A DNA stretch of 64,000 bases, taken from the NCBI RefSeq assembly GCF_905163445.1, contig NC_053183.1:17856001-17920000 (forward strand), given 5' to 3'. Under the pieces are notes generated by a model. The model ran no database searches. It saw only the letters and a program-made list of their open reading frames with translations, and was not told where the DNA came from. The stretch's first letter is position 1. Every line of letters begins with the position of its first letter. The DNA comes from Pararge aegeria (Eukaryota > Arthropoda > Insecta > Lepidoptera > Nymphalidae). The translations under genes and the position numbers were made by a program. This document shows positions 51,241 to 62,762 of the stretch, piece after piece.

Positions 51241-51715
51241 TGCATGGAAGTAAAAAGTCCTGTAATGAGCCCTGTTTCCATCAAACTGAAGCGAAGATGT
51301 CTGTAATAAAACCGGGTTAACTTGGCGGAAGAAATAGGCTTGGCGGTTATACTTTCCCTAAGAGGTCTGTCTGCATAAAAGGCTCTACCACTCCTAACAG
51401 AAATGAACATGGCGACAGTACACCAGACGAGCTCTGTCTGCATAAAAACTCTACTACTACTAATGAAAATAAGCACGGCGGTTGTACTTCCCCTAAGAGA
51501 TCTGTCTGCACAAAAATCTCTCCCACTCCTAACAGAAATGAACATGGCGTACACCAGACGAGCTCTGTCTGCATAAAAACTCTACTACTACTAATGAAAA
51601 TAAGCACGGCGGTTGTACTTCCCCTAAGAGGTCTGTCTGCCCAAAAAACTCTAGCACTCCTGACAGAAATGAACATAGCGACAGTACACCAGATGAGCTC
51701 TGTCTGCATAAAAAT
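51241..51715 (-). repeat. dimeric tandem repeat, six about 66-base half units
   Basis: TCTGTCTGC occurs at 51366, 51433, 51501, 51564, 51632 and 51699 (spacings 67, 68, 63, 68, 67). Two half-unit types alternate: one with CCCTAAGAG, one with CACCAGACGAGCTC. The higher-order period is about 131-135. Both minus-strand frames are open for 112-120 codons across the array. Confidence 0.85.
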
Positions 51716-54700
51716 TAATTAAAAAAAATACGTTTATAGCCGTAAACTTAAAAAAACCTGATTTAAGTGATGAATCGCAATATTTTTTCTCGATAAAGCA
51801 CTATCCGTATCATCGTGTGTAAAACATATCCATTTAACCGTTCTCTAATTAGTACCTACATATAAAAATGTAAAACTTCCTGCCCAATATCAGTGTAGTG
51901 GCAAGTGAGTCTACCGCTATCTTTAGCGGCTGGCGGTGCAGCAGTGCCGGAGGTGTAAGGTAAACAAAGACAGCGCGGTCAATATCCCACCACAAATAGA
52001 CACGGGATTGTCGTACTGCACACCGCATGCCGCATTCAACGGGTTGTGCCGTGTCTGTACACTCTACATATACTGTTGCTTATGCTTGCCTGGTAGATGA
52101 ACTTCTTCTACAATAGGCAAGTTTTGAAATATTGGTTAACTTAACTACTTATATTTAAGAATTGAAAGTGTTTTGGTTGGTTTGTCCCTTTTTCACGCAG
52201 CGACGGAGCAATGGGGGTTGCTTTAAAGAGAGTTTGCGTGGGAAATTTTATAAGGTGGTTACTTTTATATTAAAAATACATCAATCTAAGGGGCGGATCT
52301 AAATCAGATTTCTAGAGATTGTAACTCTACCGGGTATTTCGTAAGTTTAATAGATCAATTTATTAAATAAATCCTACCAATTATTATTGAATTTGGTAAT
52401 TCGGTTGCAAATAAAATGTTATTTGCGAGTTTGTTCTAAAATCTATACATTTCTATACACGTAAAATGTTGAAGTGGACAAAGGTGTAGGATAGTTAGCG
52501 ATATAATCTTTCTACAATGCTTTCCCGAGTAAGTAACATATGACTATAAATCAATGGAATTAGCAGTAAAAGAAGTTCCATAAATATGAACCTTACACCA
52601 AGTATTAAACAAATTAAATAACCAAACAACACATCTGTGAGAATATCAAATGTTACATCTATTTCCGTTACAAGAACGCACTTTTTCATATTTGTCTACA
52701 AAATCGGTCTCATCGAGGAGTATTCTTTTATTCAGCCTTCGGCATATACTCAAATTACTTAGCAATGGGCTAATAAACACCGTTTCTATTCATGAGACCC
52801 TATAGTCACGAGACGCATTGAATCCCTTCCTGTTTGAACAAATATTTTGTGAGTTTTGCGTCGACCGTCGCGTGGTTACATTCATGTAAAAAAACCGTTT
52901 CTATTTCTCCTCTTGCATTCTTTAATATTGGGTGCGTCAAGAGATAACCAATTTGGTTTTGTTGAAGATATTTTTAGTTAAGGTTTGGTTTTACGTCTTG
53001 CGGTTACGTAAGCAAGATTGTCTTAACAATTTTAGAGATTGTCTTAACAAGTTAGGTTTAACTTGATTGAAGTTAAGGAAACGATTTCTTAAAAATAAGA
53101 TTAAAAGCAACTAAATTACTAGATATCTACTATTCATTCATTATTCATTTATATATTATTCATATTATTTCATTATTAACCAGACCTTTCATAATTTATT
53201 TCATTATTAACCAGACTTTTCAGTAAGTTGAATACTTCCCCCATTAATCTTTTCAAATCCAGGGACAATGCTCGAGTTAGGATTTACCAATTATGTCATT
53301 AAATAACTTGAAAACTTACATTACAAATTCATACACATATATATTAATTACTGCAACGACTCCGTTGGTATCTATACTTAATATCCAGTTTCGACCCATG
53401 TACTCTCCGTTCTTTGAACTATCTCTATGCCAACAAAGACAAATAAACCCACTTTTTATAATATTAGAAGAGGTAGATGATATCAGTAGGTTTGTTTATA
53501 TACTTTATATGTATTCCATTGGTCTGAGTTACTCGTAATTCTACTATTTACTACAAATATGCGTCTCAAAGGAGTGGAAAGTCGCCGTGGAAAGTGCATT
53601 TATTGAATTTTCCCGACGTGCCATGCGTCTGGAGTGTCGCGAAGCCTCTCCACGTCGGAAAGGCGGAAGGGCGGCAAGTACCGCCCCACTCGAGAGTAGA
53701 ATGCATAAAGAAAGGTGCATAATGTAGATTATTCGTTGTACAACCTACCGTGCTACATGCACCCCTAGTACCTGCGAGGTTGTGTAACGACTTTTATCGT
53801 CCAAAACCGCGTAACTAACTTTGTTAAATAGCGAGTATATACTTTTGCTATTTACTGTATCTTAACTTGAGCGATTGGCTAAACTAAACGCTAAACTCTT
53901 TACGTTGTGTATCTTTGGAGTACTTACGACTAAAGCTACACATGTTCAGTCACACTACAACTGACGGCACATTTCCAATGTCAAAACGAGACAAAACTGC
54001 GTTAGTATCTTCAAACGCTATAACACCTTTTTAAAAAGAGGGTTTAAGTTCATTAAGAATTGAACTACTGATATCGACTTAGACTATGACTGTATCTACC
54101 TCACTGTGTTTTTTTCGTTAGTCGGTACTCTAGACGATGCAGAGATTGCATCGTCTAGTCTCTTACAAGACTGAAATGTATCGAAAATGCTCATGTATTT
54201 ATCGCAAAATACCCACAATCTCAATTCATGAACATTGATTGTGAATCAAATACCTATACGTAATTTAATTTTTGTCTTAAAAACTATTTTTTAATTATTA
54301 TTGGCGCAATATATGAATTTATAGTAATTTATAGTTATAAAAAGTTTAATTATTTACCCACTTTATTAAATTAATGTAACTTTACTTTAATTTAAACGAG
54401 AATTCAGAATTTACGCCGACAAAGTTGCGAGCAATAGTTGCGAGCGATAAGTAGGTATTCAATAAAGTTTCGTACTAATATTTATGATCACTCGATTCGC
54501 TAAAGATGTCTGTCTGACGCCGTGAGGTCTTTAATATTAAACTAGATGCATCCCTCAGTTTGCCCGCTTGGATTTTTTTTTGTCGTAAAGGTCTTTCACA
54601 AATTTGCTTCTCTGGTTCAGAAAAGGCACTGGATTCAACATCATGAAAGAATTAAAGAAAATTGGAAAGTGAATAGGGGGCTGTTATGATAACAATATCG

Positions 54701-55684
54701 GTGATGTGCACTTTTGTCTTATAAGTGGAAAGTTCTGGGTTTAATTCCCAGCGGAGCCAATTTAGGAATATAAAAGCAACCCAGCCCACTTGCGATACCA
54801 CATTGGTGTGTAAATAATATAACCCATATTTTCTAGAAAGTTTTCTAGATCCGGAATAATACTGTAAATAAATTTATCTAATCCATAATAGCGAAAACAT
54901 TATAAAAACCAATTTTATATAATTTATCTTAAATACAGTTTTCTTTATCATTATCATTGATGCAAAATATAATCAATTAATTTTAAATAGTTTTACCAAA
55001 AACGAAGCTTAAATCTTGCGATTTTGCGTTATAGCTTTTGTAACTCTTCCTGACAGAAGGTATCAGTTTTTGCATATAAAATTTTAATGACTATTAAATG
55101 TTACAATTTCGAAAAACATACATTCTTTTTCTGGTGCTCTGGTTTAGAAATATAATAACTATTAGAGTTTCAATACTTGAGATATTTTATATGGATTATT
55201 CAAATACGTGTGGTGTACCTACTGCCTTTACTGGAATGCTTTAAAACATGAGTAACATCAAATCCAGAGTAAATAGGCTTTCTAGGCAAGCGCTCTACGT
55301 GATAGCCGTCCTATGATTGGGTGTGATTACAGCCAAGCGCAACTTAATTGACAAAAAAAAAAACAAAGTAGTTGATGTCCTGAGAAGTGCCGCCAATGTT
55401 TACTCAGCGACAAAACAACGAGCCTGGATGTAGCATATGTATGCAAAGACTGTAGATTAGATAATGGTATTACATCAGCTAAAAGGGCCTCATTGTAAGG
55501 CACCGCTGGGGCTTAGCTCGTGTAAAGCCAGTAGTTCGCTGGCTTTAAATAAACGAATGGCATAGAAGTTACATGTAGGCTGTGCGTTATGCGGCATCCG
55601 GTCTTTGCTTGATGTTCGGCTGGCTTTTAGAGTTGCCTCCGAATTTTTTAGCTATGCTAAAAAGTGCAACATCAGACTGCTGAG
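51716..55684. other. about 4 kb repeat-poor stretch
   Basis: The longest part of the window with no recognised SINE, LINE, Helitron or MITE, except a doubtful SINE-3 head at 54690-54775 (GGTTTAATTCCCAGCGGAGC). It has small local repeats: a 31-base two-copy repeat at 53168-53228 (TTTCATTATTAACCAGAC) and GATTGTCTTAACAA at 53017 and 53039. A GC-rich patch lies at 53590-53700. No splice-bounded exon found. Confidence 0.55.
54130..54158. repeat. 12-bp perfect hairpin
   Basis: CTAGACGATGCA, loop GAGAT, TGCATCGTCTAG. Isolated in otherwise unique sequence. Confidence 0.85.
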
Positions 55685-55805
55685 AACAAGCCTCCTGTCA
55701 TAGGAGAGAATGTTTGTAGAGCATAGACCCATCACGCTACTGCAATGCTGGTTGGTGGGTTTTGAGTAATGTCACATGTTAATGACACGGAGGTTTACAC
55801 TGCAA
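55685..55805 (-). mobile_element. SINE-4 fragment
   Basis: TAGAGCATAGACCCATCACG, GCTGGTTGGTGGGTTTTGAG and GACACGGAGGTTTACAC follow the SINE-4 order. Confidence 0.6.
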
Positions 55806-55861
55806 AACTAAGGGCTGGTACTGCAAACTTTTGCAAAAAGAGAGCAAATCTGTGATAGGTA

Positions 55862-56197
55862 TATTATAAAAATTAAGCTTAATTTGCTATACTCCGCGAG
55901 AAGTAGGAGAATCTGTATGGTGTAAATTTACAATTTCTTCAATCCTTATACTCCACACTAAACAGATGATGATCTTCGGCAATGTACCTACCCTCTACGC
56001 ACGTCTCACTTAACAATTATTCATTGTAAAGTCAACATCTCCCTAGGCACGGGTTTCGGAGCGAAACGTGCGTAGAGGGTACATTGCCGAAGATATGTTT
56101 GGTGTGGAGTATAAGGATTGAAGAAATTATAAATTACACCATACAGAATCACCTGCTTTTCGCGGAGTATAGCAAACTAAACTTAATTTTCATAATA
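55862..56197. mobile_element. MITE-J, long-armed foldback form
   Basis: Arms about 55862-56008 and 56051-56197 are inverted copies (TATTAT(A/G)AAAATTAAG, then CTATACTCCGCG, TTCTTCAATCCTTATACTCC, TCTTCGGCAATGTACC, CTACGCACGT). The centre is a short TTAACAATTATTCATTGTAA segment. 336 bases that can fold almost end to end. No coding capacity. Confidence 0.85.
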
Positions 56198-56524
56198 AAC
56201 TATAATAAAATAACGCCTTTAAGTAAAGCAGACATTCGTTCTTATCACAATAAATTGCCTTCGGTTTGTCATTTTCTTTGTACGGAACTTTTAAAAACAA
56301 TGTCAGTTTACCAGTTCCTCGTAAGTAGAATGACTCCAGATCTGTATCTACGTTATACCTTATTATTTAGAATAGGGAATTGTTGTATACATGGTGATTA
56401 TGTTTGATCAAGTGTTTTATATACATTTTATTGGTTCAGATGGTATTTTGTTGCCTGAGGCATTCCAATTTACTGCAGGGCTGGCACTGAACGTTTAGAA
56501 TTCTTAGAACCGAAACGACAAAGC

Positions 56525-56580
56525 ACTGTATGAATAGACGGGGGACAAAATTCATATCCCCTAACGATGGATGAAATTTA
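56525..56580 (+). repeat. rep-I-like fragment
   Basis: ATGAATAGACGGGGGACAAA and CATATCCCCTAACG recall the rep-I centre. Further rep-I-like text (GTCTCCTGCTAGCCGTGATG) is at 56830-56852, beyond a LINE-C tail. Confidence 0.45.
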
Positions 56581-56623
56581 CTTATACACTAGCCAAAACA
56601 CATCAACAGGAAACTTAGAAGTT

Positions 56624-56653
56624 GTAATATTAAACGGTGCTGTTTAATATTAC
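56624..56653. repeat. 12-bp perfect hairpin
   Basis: GTAATATTAAAC, loop GGTGCT, GTTTAATATTAC. Confidence 0.85.
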
Positions 56654-56762
56654 ACATACTCGTACATTAGGATATTGACACGACAAAATGTTTATCCTCA
56701 TCCCCAGTTTTATCCACTTTCCGAACATGGCACACGGGTTATCCATATGTCCACGACGTTTC

Positions 56763-56815
56763 AAAAGTGGAATTACGCCTACTAGAAATAAATGAATTTT
56801 GAATTTTGAATTTTG
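56763..56815 (+). mobile_element. LINE-C terminal fragment
   Basis: GCCTACTAGAAATAAATGAA followed by TTTTGAATTTTGAATTTTG, the end of LINE-C. It interrupts rep-I-like sequence. Confidence 0.75.
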
Positions 56816-56944
56816 TCCCCGTGGAGAAAAATGTCTCCTGCTAGCCGTGATGCAGAAAAGCTTTACGATTTTGAAGATTTATACATTTTAAGTTAAAGTA
56901 ACTGCTAAATGCTATATTTATTTCAATTTGCATTTACTAGAGTT

Positions 56945-57230
56945 AACGCCAGTTCTACAGCGCCGAGGGGACCAAGTTAGATACACGCACTTGTTACGTT
57001 TTCAGAGTTTTGTGCGTTTTTAATTTATACAATTAAATATCATTTGCTATTCTCTTCTATTCTATTCTGTCCTTATTACACCTGAGAGTTCCCCATTATG
57101 TTTTCAAAGGTGTGTGAAGTCCACGATACCGTACTTGGTCAGCGTTGTGGTCTTCGGCCTAAACCCTTCTCATTCTGAGAGGAAACCCATGCCCCGTAGT
57201 AGTTCGTTAACAATTAGATAATGACAACTG
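56945..57230 (+). mobile_element. SINE-2, diverged full-length copy
   Basis: Head eroded. Then TTGTGCGTTTTTAATTTATA, CACCTGAGAGTTCCCCATTA, CAAAGGTGTGTGAAGTCCAC and TTCTCATTCTGAGAGGAAAC. Confidence 0.8.
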
Positions 57231-57511
57231 AAAAATCGTTTAAAAGAAAAATGAAATATAAAATACTGCCAATTTAGTTTATAGCGAAGCCAAGCCGTAA
57301 ATTTAATAGAAATCTTAATAACAAAACACTAGAAATGTTATGTACTTTGTCGCGTACGAGACTCAGAGCACTCGAATTTTGACGAAACATCTGTAACAGT
57401 TAACGACTTTATTGTAGTTTTTAAAGAACATTTCCTCTTAAGCTCTAAAACATCCAGTGTACGCAATTGTGTAATTTAAAAAATAGGAATGTATGACTAA
57501 GCTCATAGTGG

Positions 57512-57769
57512 GACGGTCGCTGGGAGCAGTAGTTCGGCGATAAGTGTTTTCTATACTTCAAGTGAAAAACATAATGGGTTCGATTCCCACTACTGGAAAA
57601 TGTTTGTGTGATGAACATGAATGTTTTTCAGTATCTGGGTGTTTATCTGTATATTATAAGTATTTATGTGTATTATATTCATAAAAAAAATATTCATCAG
57701 CTAACTTAGTACCCATTACACAAGCTACGCTTACTTTGGGGCTAGATGGCGACGTGTGTATTGTCGTAG
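57512..57769 (+). mobile_element. SINE-1 with disrupted head
   Basis: From the B box (GGGTTCGATTCCC, 57576) to GTATTGTCGTAG the copy is good. The A-box region (GGACGGTCGCTGGGAGCAG) is separated and diverged. The TTTATTT tail is missing. Confidence 0.85.
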
Positions 57770-58258
57770 AAAAAAGAGTATGTCTAGTGTCTTGTCTTTA
57801 AATTGTCCATGGTAACTTTCAATATCAGTGCTTAAAAGTTTGCGGTTATGTGGCCTTCGCTTTTGTCTAGAGATTTGTGTGACGATAGCTTTTGAAAATC
57901 GGGACACAGCAAAGAGTCTTTGAGGTGGCAACCCTAGCAGCGAAGAACCGGCTCTGATTACGACCGTTTCAATTAAGGAATGCATTGAAACAAATTGGTT
58001 TTCCTTTGATCAGTCAGCATTTGGACGCCTGTTTAGGTCAATGGCGCTCAAACGAGATTTGTTTTAAAATTTCTCTGAATTAAATTTTTCGAATAACCTA
58101 GATGAAAGCGATCGAGTCGTTTATTGTTTGCTCATTTGGGGAATTTCGGCTTTTATGAGCTCTTAGATTTATTTTGTTTAAACTTAAGCGTCTTGAAAAT
58201 TGAGCAGATCTGGCAGGTGGAACTAGTGATAATTTATCAGTTATCCACCAAAATTTTT
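57770..58258. other. no recognisable feature
   Basis: The minus frame 57731-57985 (84 codons) is not recognised. No other signal seen. Confidence 0.45.
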
Positions 58259-58271
58259 ACGCTATACGAAA

Positions 58272-58324
58272 GCCACAAACACACACACACAAACACATAA
58301 ACGCACAAACACACACACACACAT
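58272..58324. repeat. (CA)n microsatellite, interrupted
   Basis: ACACACACACACAAACACAT and a second ACACACACACACACAT run, with TAAACG between. Confidence 0.9.
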
Positions 58325-58516
58325 ATACTTGGTGGAAGTTTGTTGTCGTCATTATAGGTCTCCTAGTGCGGCAGCAACGATATACTCGTATATTACATAC
58401 CAGAACATTGTGACATGGTAGAACTACTTTACCTAGTATATTCAAATTTTATTATGTTTTATTTTTGTTATAAAAGATAAATAAATAAGTGTTTCTCAAA
58501 TGGTCACGTGAGTAAG

Positions 58517-58770
58517 AATAAATAAATATAGATACATTACGACAATACACACTATCTAACCCCAAAGTAAGCGTAGCTTGTGTTATGGGTACTAAGATAG
58601 CTGATGATTATTTTTTTTATGAATAAATACTTATAATATACTGATAAACACCCAGACACGGAAAAACATTCATGTTCATCACACAAACTTTTTTTCCAGA
58701 TGTGGGAATCGAACCCACGACCTTAGACGCCGAAAGCAGAGTCGCTGCCCACTACGCCAACCAGCTGTCA
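58517..58770 (-). mobile_element. SINE-1, full length
   Basis: Tail, 3' block (CCCCAAAGTAAGCGTAGC), body and head with GTGGGAATCGAACCCACGAC on the plus strand. Confidence 0.9.
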
Positions 58771-59213
58771 ATCCAGAACCCAGTAACATTATACTGTTTC
58801 TGCAGATAATCAAATTGTTGTTACATTTTGTGCTGCAGTAACGACTGTCGGGCGGCCCCATAGACAATAGTCACTGACGATAAGTAATAAGTAATAACAG
58901 AGCTCAAAGTAAATAGTATTAAAATTAATAGTAATATATTACAGTTGGCAAATGCACATCGTCATTGCACAGGTTATGTTTTAAAATAATTGCTCGTGCG
59001 TACGAACGCAAGGACACTGCACATGGTAATTATAAAATTTACATCGAAGATAAATTAAATACGTACTCTTGGACTGGATATATCTGTATACGTTCTATCT
59101 TTTGCGGAAAAGTTTTAAGATAGGGCACTTATTGATGATATTCTTAACTGTTATAAATAAGAACATATTTTATAACTAGTTAAAGCTTTTCAAATGTATT
59201 ATTTATTTATTTT
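58771..59213. other. no recognisable feature
   Basis: No ORF or repeat recognised. Confidence 0.5.
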
Positions 59214-59372
59214 TTTCACTACAAGAAAGCCTTTGACTGCAATCTACCTGCTGTTATACTTACCACACTATTACACACACCAACCTACACACTTACACAT
59301 ACACACACCCACACACATACACATACACACACCCACATACATACACACACCCACACACATATACACACTCAA

Positions 59373-59403
<31 letters not shown>

Positions 59404-59478
59404 AGTAGGTTCCTAACTTACCATAACGAGCTAACCTACTAGGGGTATGGCAGTTTTATTAAGCCCATACCCCTGACA
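59214..59478 (-). mobile_element. SINE-3 remnant interrupted by a CA-rich microsatellite
   Basis: CACTACAAGAAAGCCTTTGA at 59217 and GAGCTAACCTACTAGGGGTA at 59428 are reversed SINE-3 distal pieces. Between them (59265-59404) lies CA-rich simple sequence. Confidence 0.65.
59265..59404. repeat. compound (CA)n microsatellite
   Basis: Mixed CACACC/CATACACA units, ending in a long uninterrupted ACACACAC run at about 59371-59396. Confidence 0.9.
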
Positions 59479-59544
59479 TATCAACCTTATGCCTATACAT
59501 AACTGAAAATCATGTCAAATAACATAAAAACGCGAAGAAACCTC

Positions 59545-59832
59545 TCTCCCTCATCTGTGAATATAGGTAGGAAGTCCCGCGTTCTATTCCCGCTGGGGGA
59601 AACTTGGGAATTTATCATTTCTCATTTTTTCTGGTCTAGTTGGAGGCTTTGGCCTTGGCTAGTTACCACCCTAACGACAAAGACGTGCCGCTAAGCGGTT
59701 CAGTGTTCCGGTGCGATGTCGCTTAGAAACCGATTAGGGGTATGACTACTACCTACTACCATATCTTAGACTGCATCATCGATTAATCTCCAGGTGAGAT
59801 TGCAGACAAGGGCTAGCCTGTAGTGGAATATC
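59545..59832 (+). mobile_element. SINE-3, near full length
   Basis: Degraded head with GTTCTATTCCCGC, then GGCTAGTTACCACCCTAACG, GTTCCGGTGCGATGTCGCTT and GGGCTAGCCTGTAGTGGAAT. Confidence 0.85.
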
Positions 59833-59841
59833 AAAATATAA

Positions 59842-59976
59842 TACCGGAGTAAACTTCTCTCATTCCGTTGCCGTGCTTTGGCAGGTGGACACGTTAATTT
59901 TATCCCTTTTCATGGGATATAATCGGGGAATATATATTTTTTTTTTGTCTCCTGCATTTATTAGTAGAGCCGTGTT
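59842..59976 (+). mobile_element. rep-I short copy
   Basis: GGAGTAAACTTCTCTCATTC, GGCAGGTGGACACGTTAATT, CATGGGATATAATCGGGGAA and TTTGTCTCCTGCA. Inserted between a SINE-3 and an extra SINE-3 3' end. Confidence 0.7.
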
Positions 59977-59977
59977 G

Positions 59978-60012
59978 GTGAGGTTGCAGTCAAGGGCGAA
60001 TTTGCAGTGAAA
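59978..60012 (+). mobile_element. SINE-3 3' end fragment
   Basis: GGTGAGGTTGCAGTCAAGGG, then an A-rich end: the terminal piece of SINE-3 beyond the rep-I copy. Confidence 0.6.
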
Positions 60013-60649
60013 AAAAAACATTTCACATTACCATGCATAGTGGCGTGGCAATGCAAGTCTCGCTCTACGGCAAGATTGAAAACAAGTCGCAATTACAATA
60101 CATTAACAGAATTGCACTAACAAGTGTCGCCCGCTAGTCGCTGGCAAATTGAAAAGTAAAATAAAATGCACGGTAATTATAGATGCAAATAAAAAGGTGC
60201 CATGGCGGCGCCACTGGTTGCGATAATAAATCAGAATAAGCCCGTTCCATAGACTAAGCGAATGATACAGACGACTATGTATTTTAATCCATTACAAGTT
60301 ATTTATCTCAGTTTTTGAAGTTATACTTGAAATAAAAAAGTATGAGAAAATTTCAGGTTATATCGATGAAAATTGTTATTTAGGTTGAAAATTAAAATGT
60401 TTTAAAAATTTAATTTTAATTAAATTTATACTTTTAATCCCAAAAGGGTCAGAGAGAGAATTATTTGTTAGAACACGCTACATTCTGTTACTACGAGTCG
60501 GATTGAATTTTGTCCTTTTGTCCATCACGCTCTTCGATCTCTTATTAGTGATCGACGTTCATACTACGACTAGGCATATAGTCGAACAGCTGGCGGACGA
60601 TGCAACGCGGTGGGTCATGGAATGGACTTTGATATGGGACAAATTTACC
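60013..60649. other. no recognisable feature
   Basis: No gene recognised. A GAAGTTATACTTGAAATA segment at 60318 resembles a MITE-S end but is too short to call. Confidence 0.45.
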
Positions 60650-60694
60650 TAAAAAAAGTGAAAGTACGCGGACGAAGTTGTGGGGTACTGCTAG
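60650..60694 (+). mobile_element. Helitron-like 3' end
   Basis: AAAGTACGCGGACGAAGTTG and GGGGTACTGCTAG, ending at 60694 before T. Confidence 0.5.
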
Positions 60695-61335
60695 TACATA
60701 AATTAATCTTAACTTAGTATACTCCTGGCCATTACTTACGTTATTTCTCATAAGCTAGTCAATAACTTAAACTAGGAATATAATAACATACTCACATACT
60801 TATAACTTATTAACAGTACGAGCGCATATAATTTTTAATTATTTTAAATCGATGTCTCCGTGGCCCGGGCTAGTACCGCTACGCCTAATCGCCTTGGAAG
60901 AATTAAATTAACACATTAGTTCCGTCTATCTTTTTCCTCCACTCAGTCGGAGTCTGCCCTTGGTATGCATTAATAAATCAGTCTATCCTCGCTATAGCTT
61001 GCGGCGTTTGATTCATGTTTAATTTAGATTCAGTACGGGCGAAAAGCGATGTAAAACGAACAATACAAAGTGTCAAATAATGAGCTATAGTGGCCGCGTG
61101 AATCACGCCGTACCTGCGCAGGCGCATCCAAACCTCCAGAATAGGACAAAAGACAAAGACAAGTCGCACACCTTTTGTATAAAAATAGTTTATAACGTTG
61201 TTAGCTGGGTTTGTGTAATTCTTCTAAGATCAGTGCCCTTAGTGTCATTAGTAAACAAATGTATTTTCAACAAATCTCTTTTAGAAAGGACTCTTACTAT
61301 TATTATTATAAAATTAAAAAAAAAAAAAATAATAA
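60695..61335. other. no recognisable feature
   Basis: The 150-codon plus frame at 61080-61532 runs into LINE-C sequence and is not a gene. Nothing else recognised. Confidence 0.45.
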
Positions 61336-61572
61336 TTAAAAATTCATTTATTTCAAGTAGGCCTAATATAAGCACTTTTGAAACGTCAAGTCTGTCTGTT
61401 TTTATTGACTCTACCACCGGTTCGGAAGGCAGATTCTACCGAAAAGAAGCCGGCAAGAACCTCAGCAGTTGCTCTTTTCCAACATCAACAATTTACATTT
61501 TACATTTTAACATTCATTTTTCTATCTTGTGAGAGCTGAAAGCGGAGCCGGATGCTTTCAAGCAACCTTGAC
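61336..61572 (-). mobile_element. LINE-C 3' end
   Basis: AAATTCATTTATTTCAAGTA, CTCTACCACCGGTTCGGAAG and CTTGTGAGAGCTGAAAGCGG: reversed LINE-C, same extent as the copy at 15731-15982. Confidence 0.85.
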
Positions 61573-61869
61573 GTATAGGTTTATTAGTATGGTTGGTAAA
61601 TAGACAACCCAAGAATATAATAACCTATTGATTTATCTTAAATAGCTAGACGTACTAGAGTCTAGACTATGCACATATAACATGGATATCTGCACAGATA
61701 AAAGTTTATCTAGGAATACCGTTAGACGCTAAACTTGGGCACTCATATAAATAATTTATCGAACAGACTTACAATTTGTTTTTAGTCATCTGTCTTATAA
61801 ACTAAGCAATCGAAACGTATTTTTTTTTAGTACTAAGAAGTTTCAAAAACTTTTTTATATAAAATCTTC

Positions 61870-62336
61870 ATTTTTTGACGTGACAACGTCTTATAAATTG
61901 GTTTGCCGGGTGACACTTCAAGAAACTGCGTTACGCTCCGCTCACGTTATGCGCTCACAATGAGAGCGAGTGAGAGGCACGCGTCCCTTCCACTCGGGCA
62001 TGGTTAGCCCGCCTAAGAGCGAGAGAGACAGACATAAAAATTGAAAGGCACGCGTCCCTTTGTAGTAAACGCTGTTTCATTGTACGCAAATGTATTGCAA
62101 GTTATTGTATGTATATTTGTATATAAATACGTATGTATGTGTAAAGGTAAAAATAAAATTTTGTTAATATGAAATTCAGTGCGAGATTCTTTGTATAAAT
62201 TAATGTTTTAAATATAATTCTTTGTATAAATAAATGTTTTAAATTGTTACTATTATTTCATCCTTCTTCCTACTATACGAATGAATATTCACATTAAAAT
62301 TATTTTACCACTCGAAGTCGTTGTCACGTAAAACTT
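61870..62336. mobile_element. MITE-U, terminal inverted repeat element
   Basis: The left end TTTTTGACGTGACAACGTCT and the reverse of the right end (TTTTACGTGACAACGACTTC) match with few changes. The interior has CGCTCACGTTATGCGCTCAC and a duplicated AGGCACGCGTCCCTT (61976, 62046). 62186-62246 is a two-copy 31-base tandem. No coding capacity. Confidence 0.6.
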
Positions 62337-62639
62337 TCGCCCGTATACCGACTTTACAGGCAACCAATTTTGTTTTTTTTGTATTTCTTTTGTTTCGTTT
62401 TAGTGCATAGGCAGTTGAATGAAAATAAAATGAAAAACTGGTTAAGTACGATTTGGATTTGCACACGAAGGGTTCCGCACCAAGGAGCGATTTGAGGATG
62501 CAGACGTGCGGAAAATGACCCAGAGAGAAGACGGTTGATGATAGATAATCAATCCCAAAGCCATTTCACAAATTATAATGGTGCTTTCTAGATACCGTGA
62601 GGAAACAAATTTTAAGCAAACCGACAAAATTAAAATCTT

Positions 62640-62762
62640 GGATATAAGTCCACCAATCCGCACTGAGGCATCGTGGTGGACTACGGCCTTAACCCTTATT
62701 TTGGGAAGCGATCCTTGCTCTGTATTGGATCGGTAATGAGTTGAAATGATATGATGATGATT
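62640..62762 (+). mobile_element. SINE-2 3' end
   Basis: AAGTCCACCAATCCGCACTG, CGTGGTGGACTACGGCCTTA and a CGGTAATGAGTTGAAATGAT end with ATGATGATGATT. Confidence 0.85.

Noticed and set aside
53570..53720. GC-rich patch as a possible exon
   Set aside because: Frames in both strands have stops, and no acceptor/donor pair bounds an open segment.
57731..57985. 84-codon minus frame as a first exon
   Set aside because: It ends within SINE-1 sequence, with no donor in a sensible place and no recognised peptide.
61080..61532. A 150-codon plus-strand frame
   Set aside because: Its second half is the reverse of a LINE-C 3' end and low-complexity lysine/isoleucine text. No start context or splice sites.
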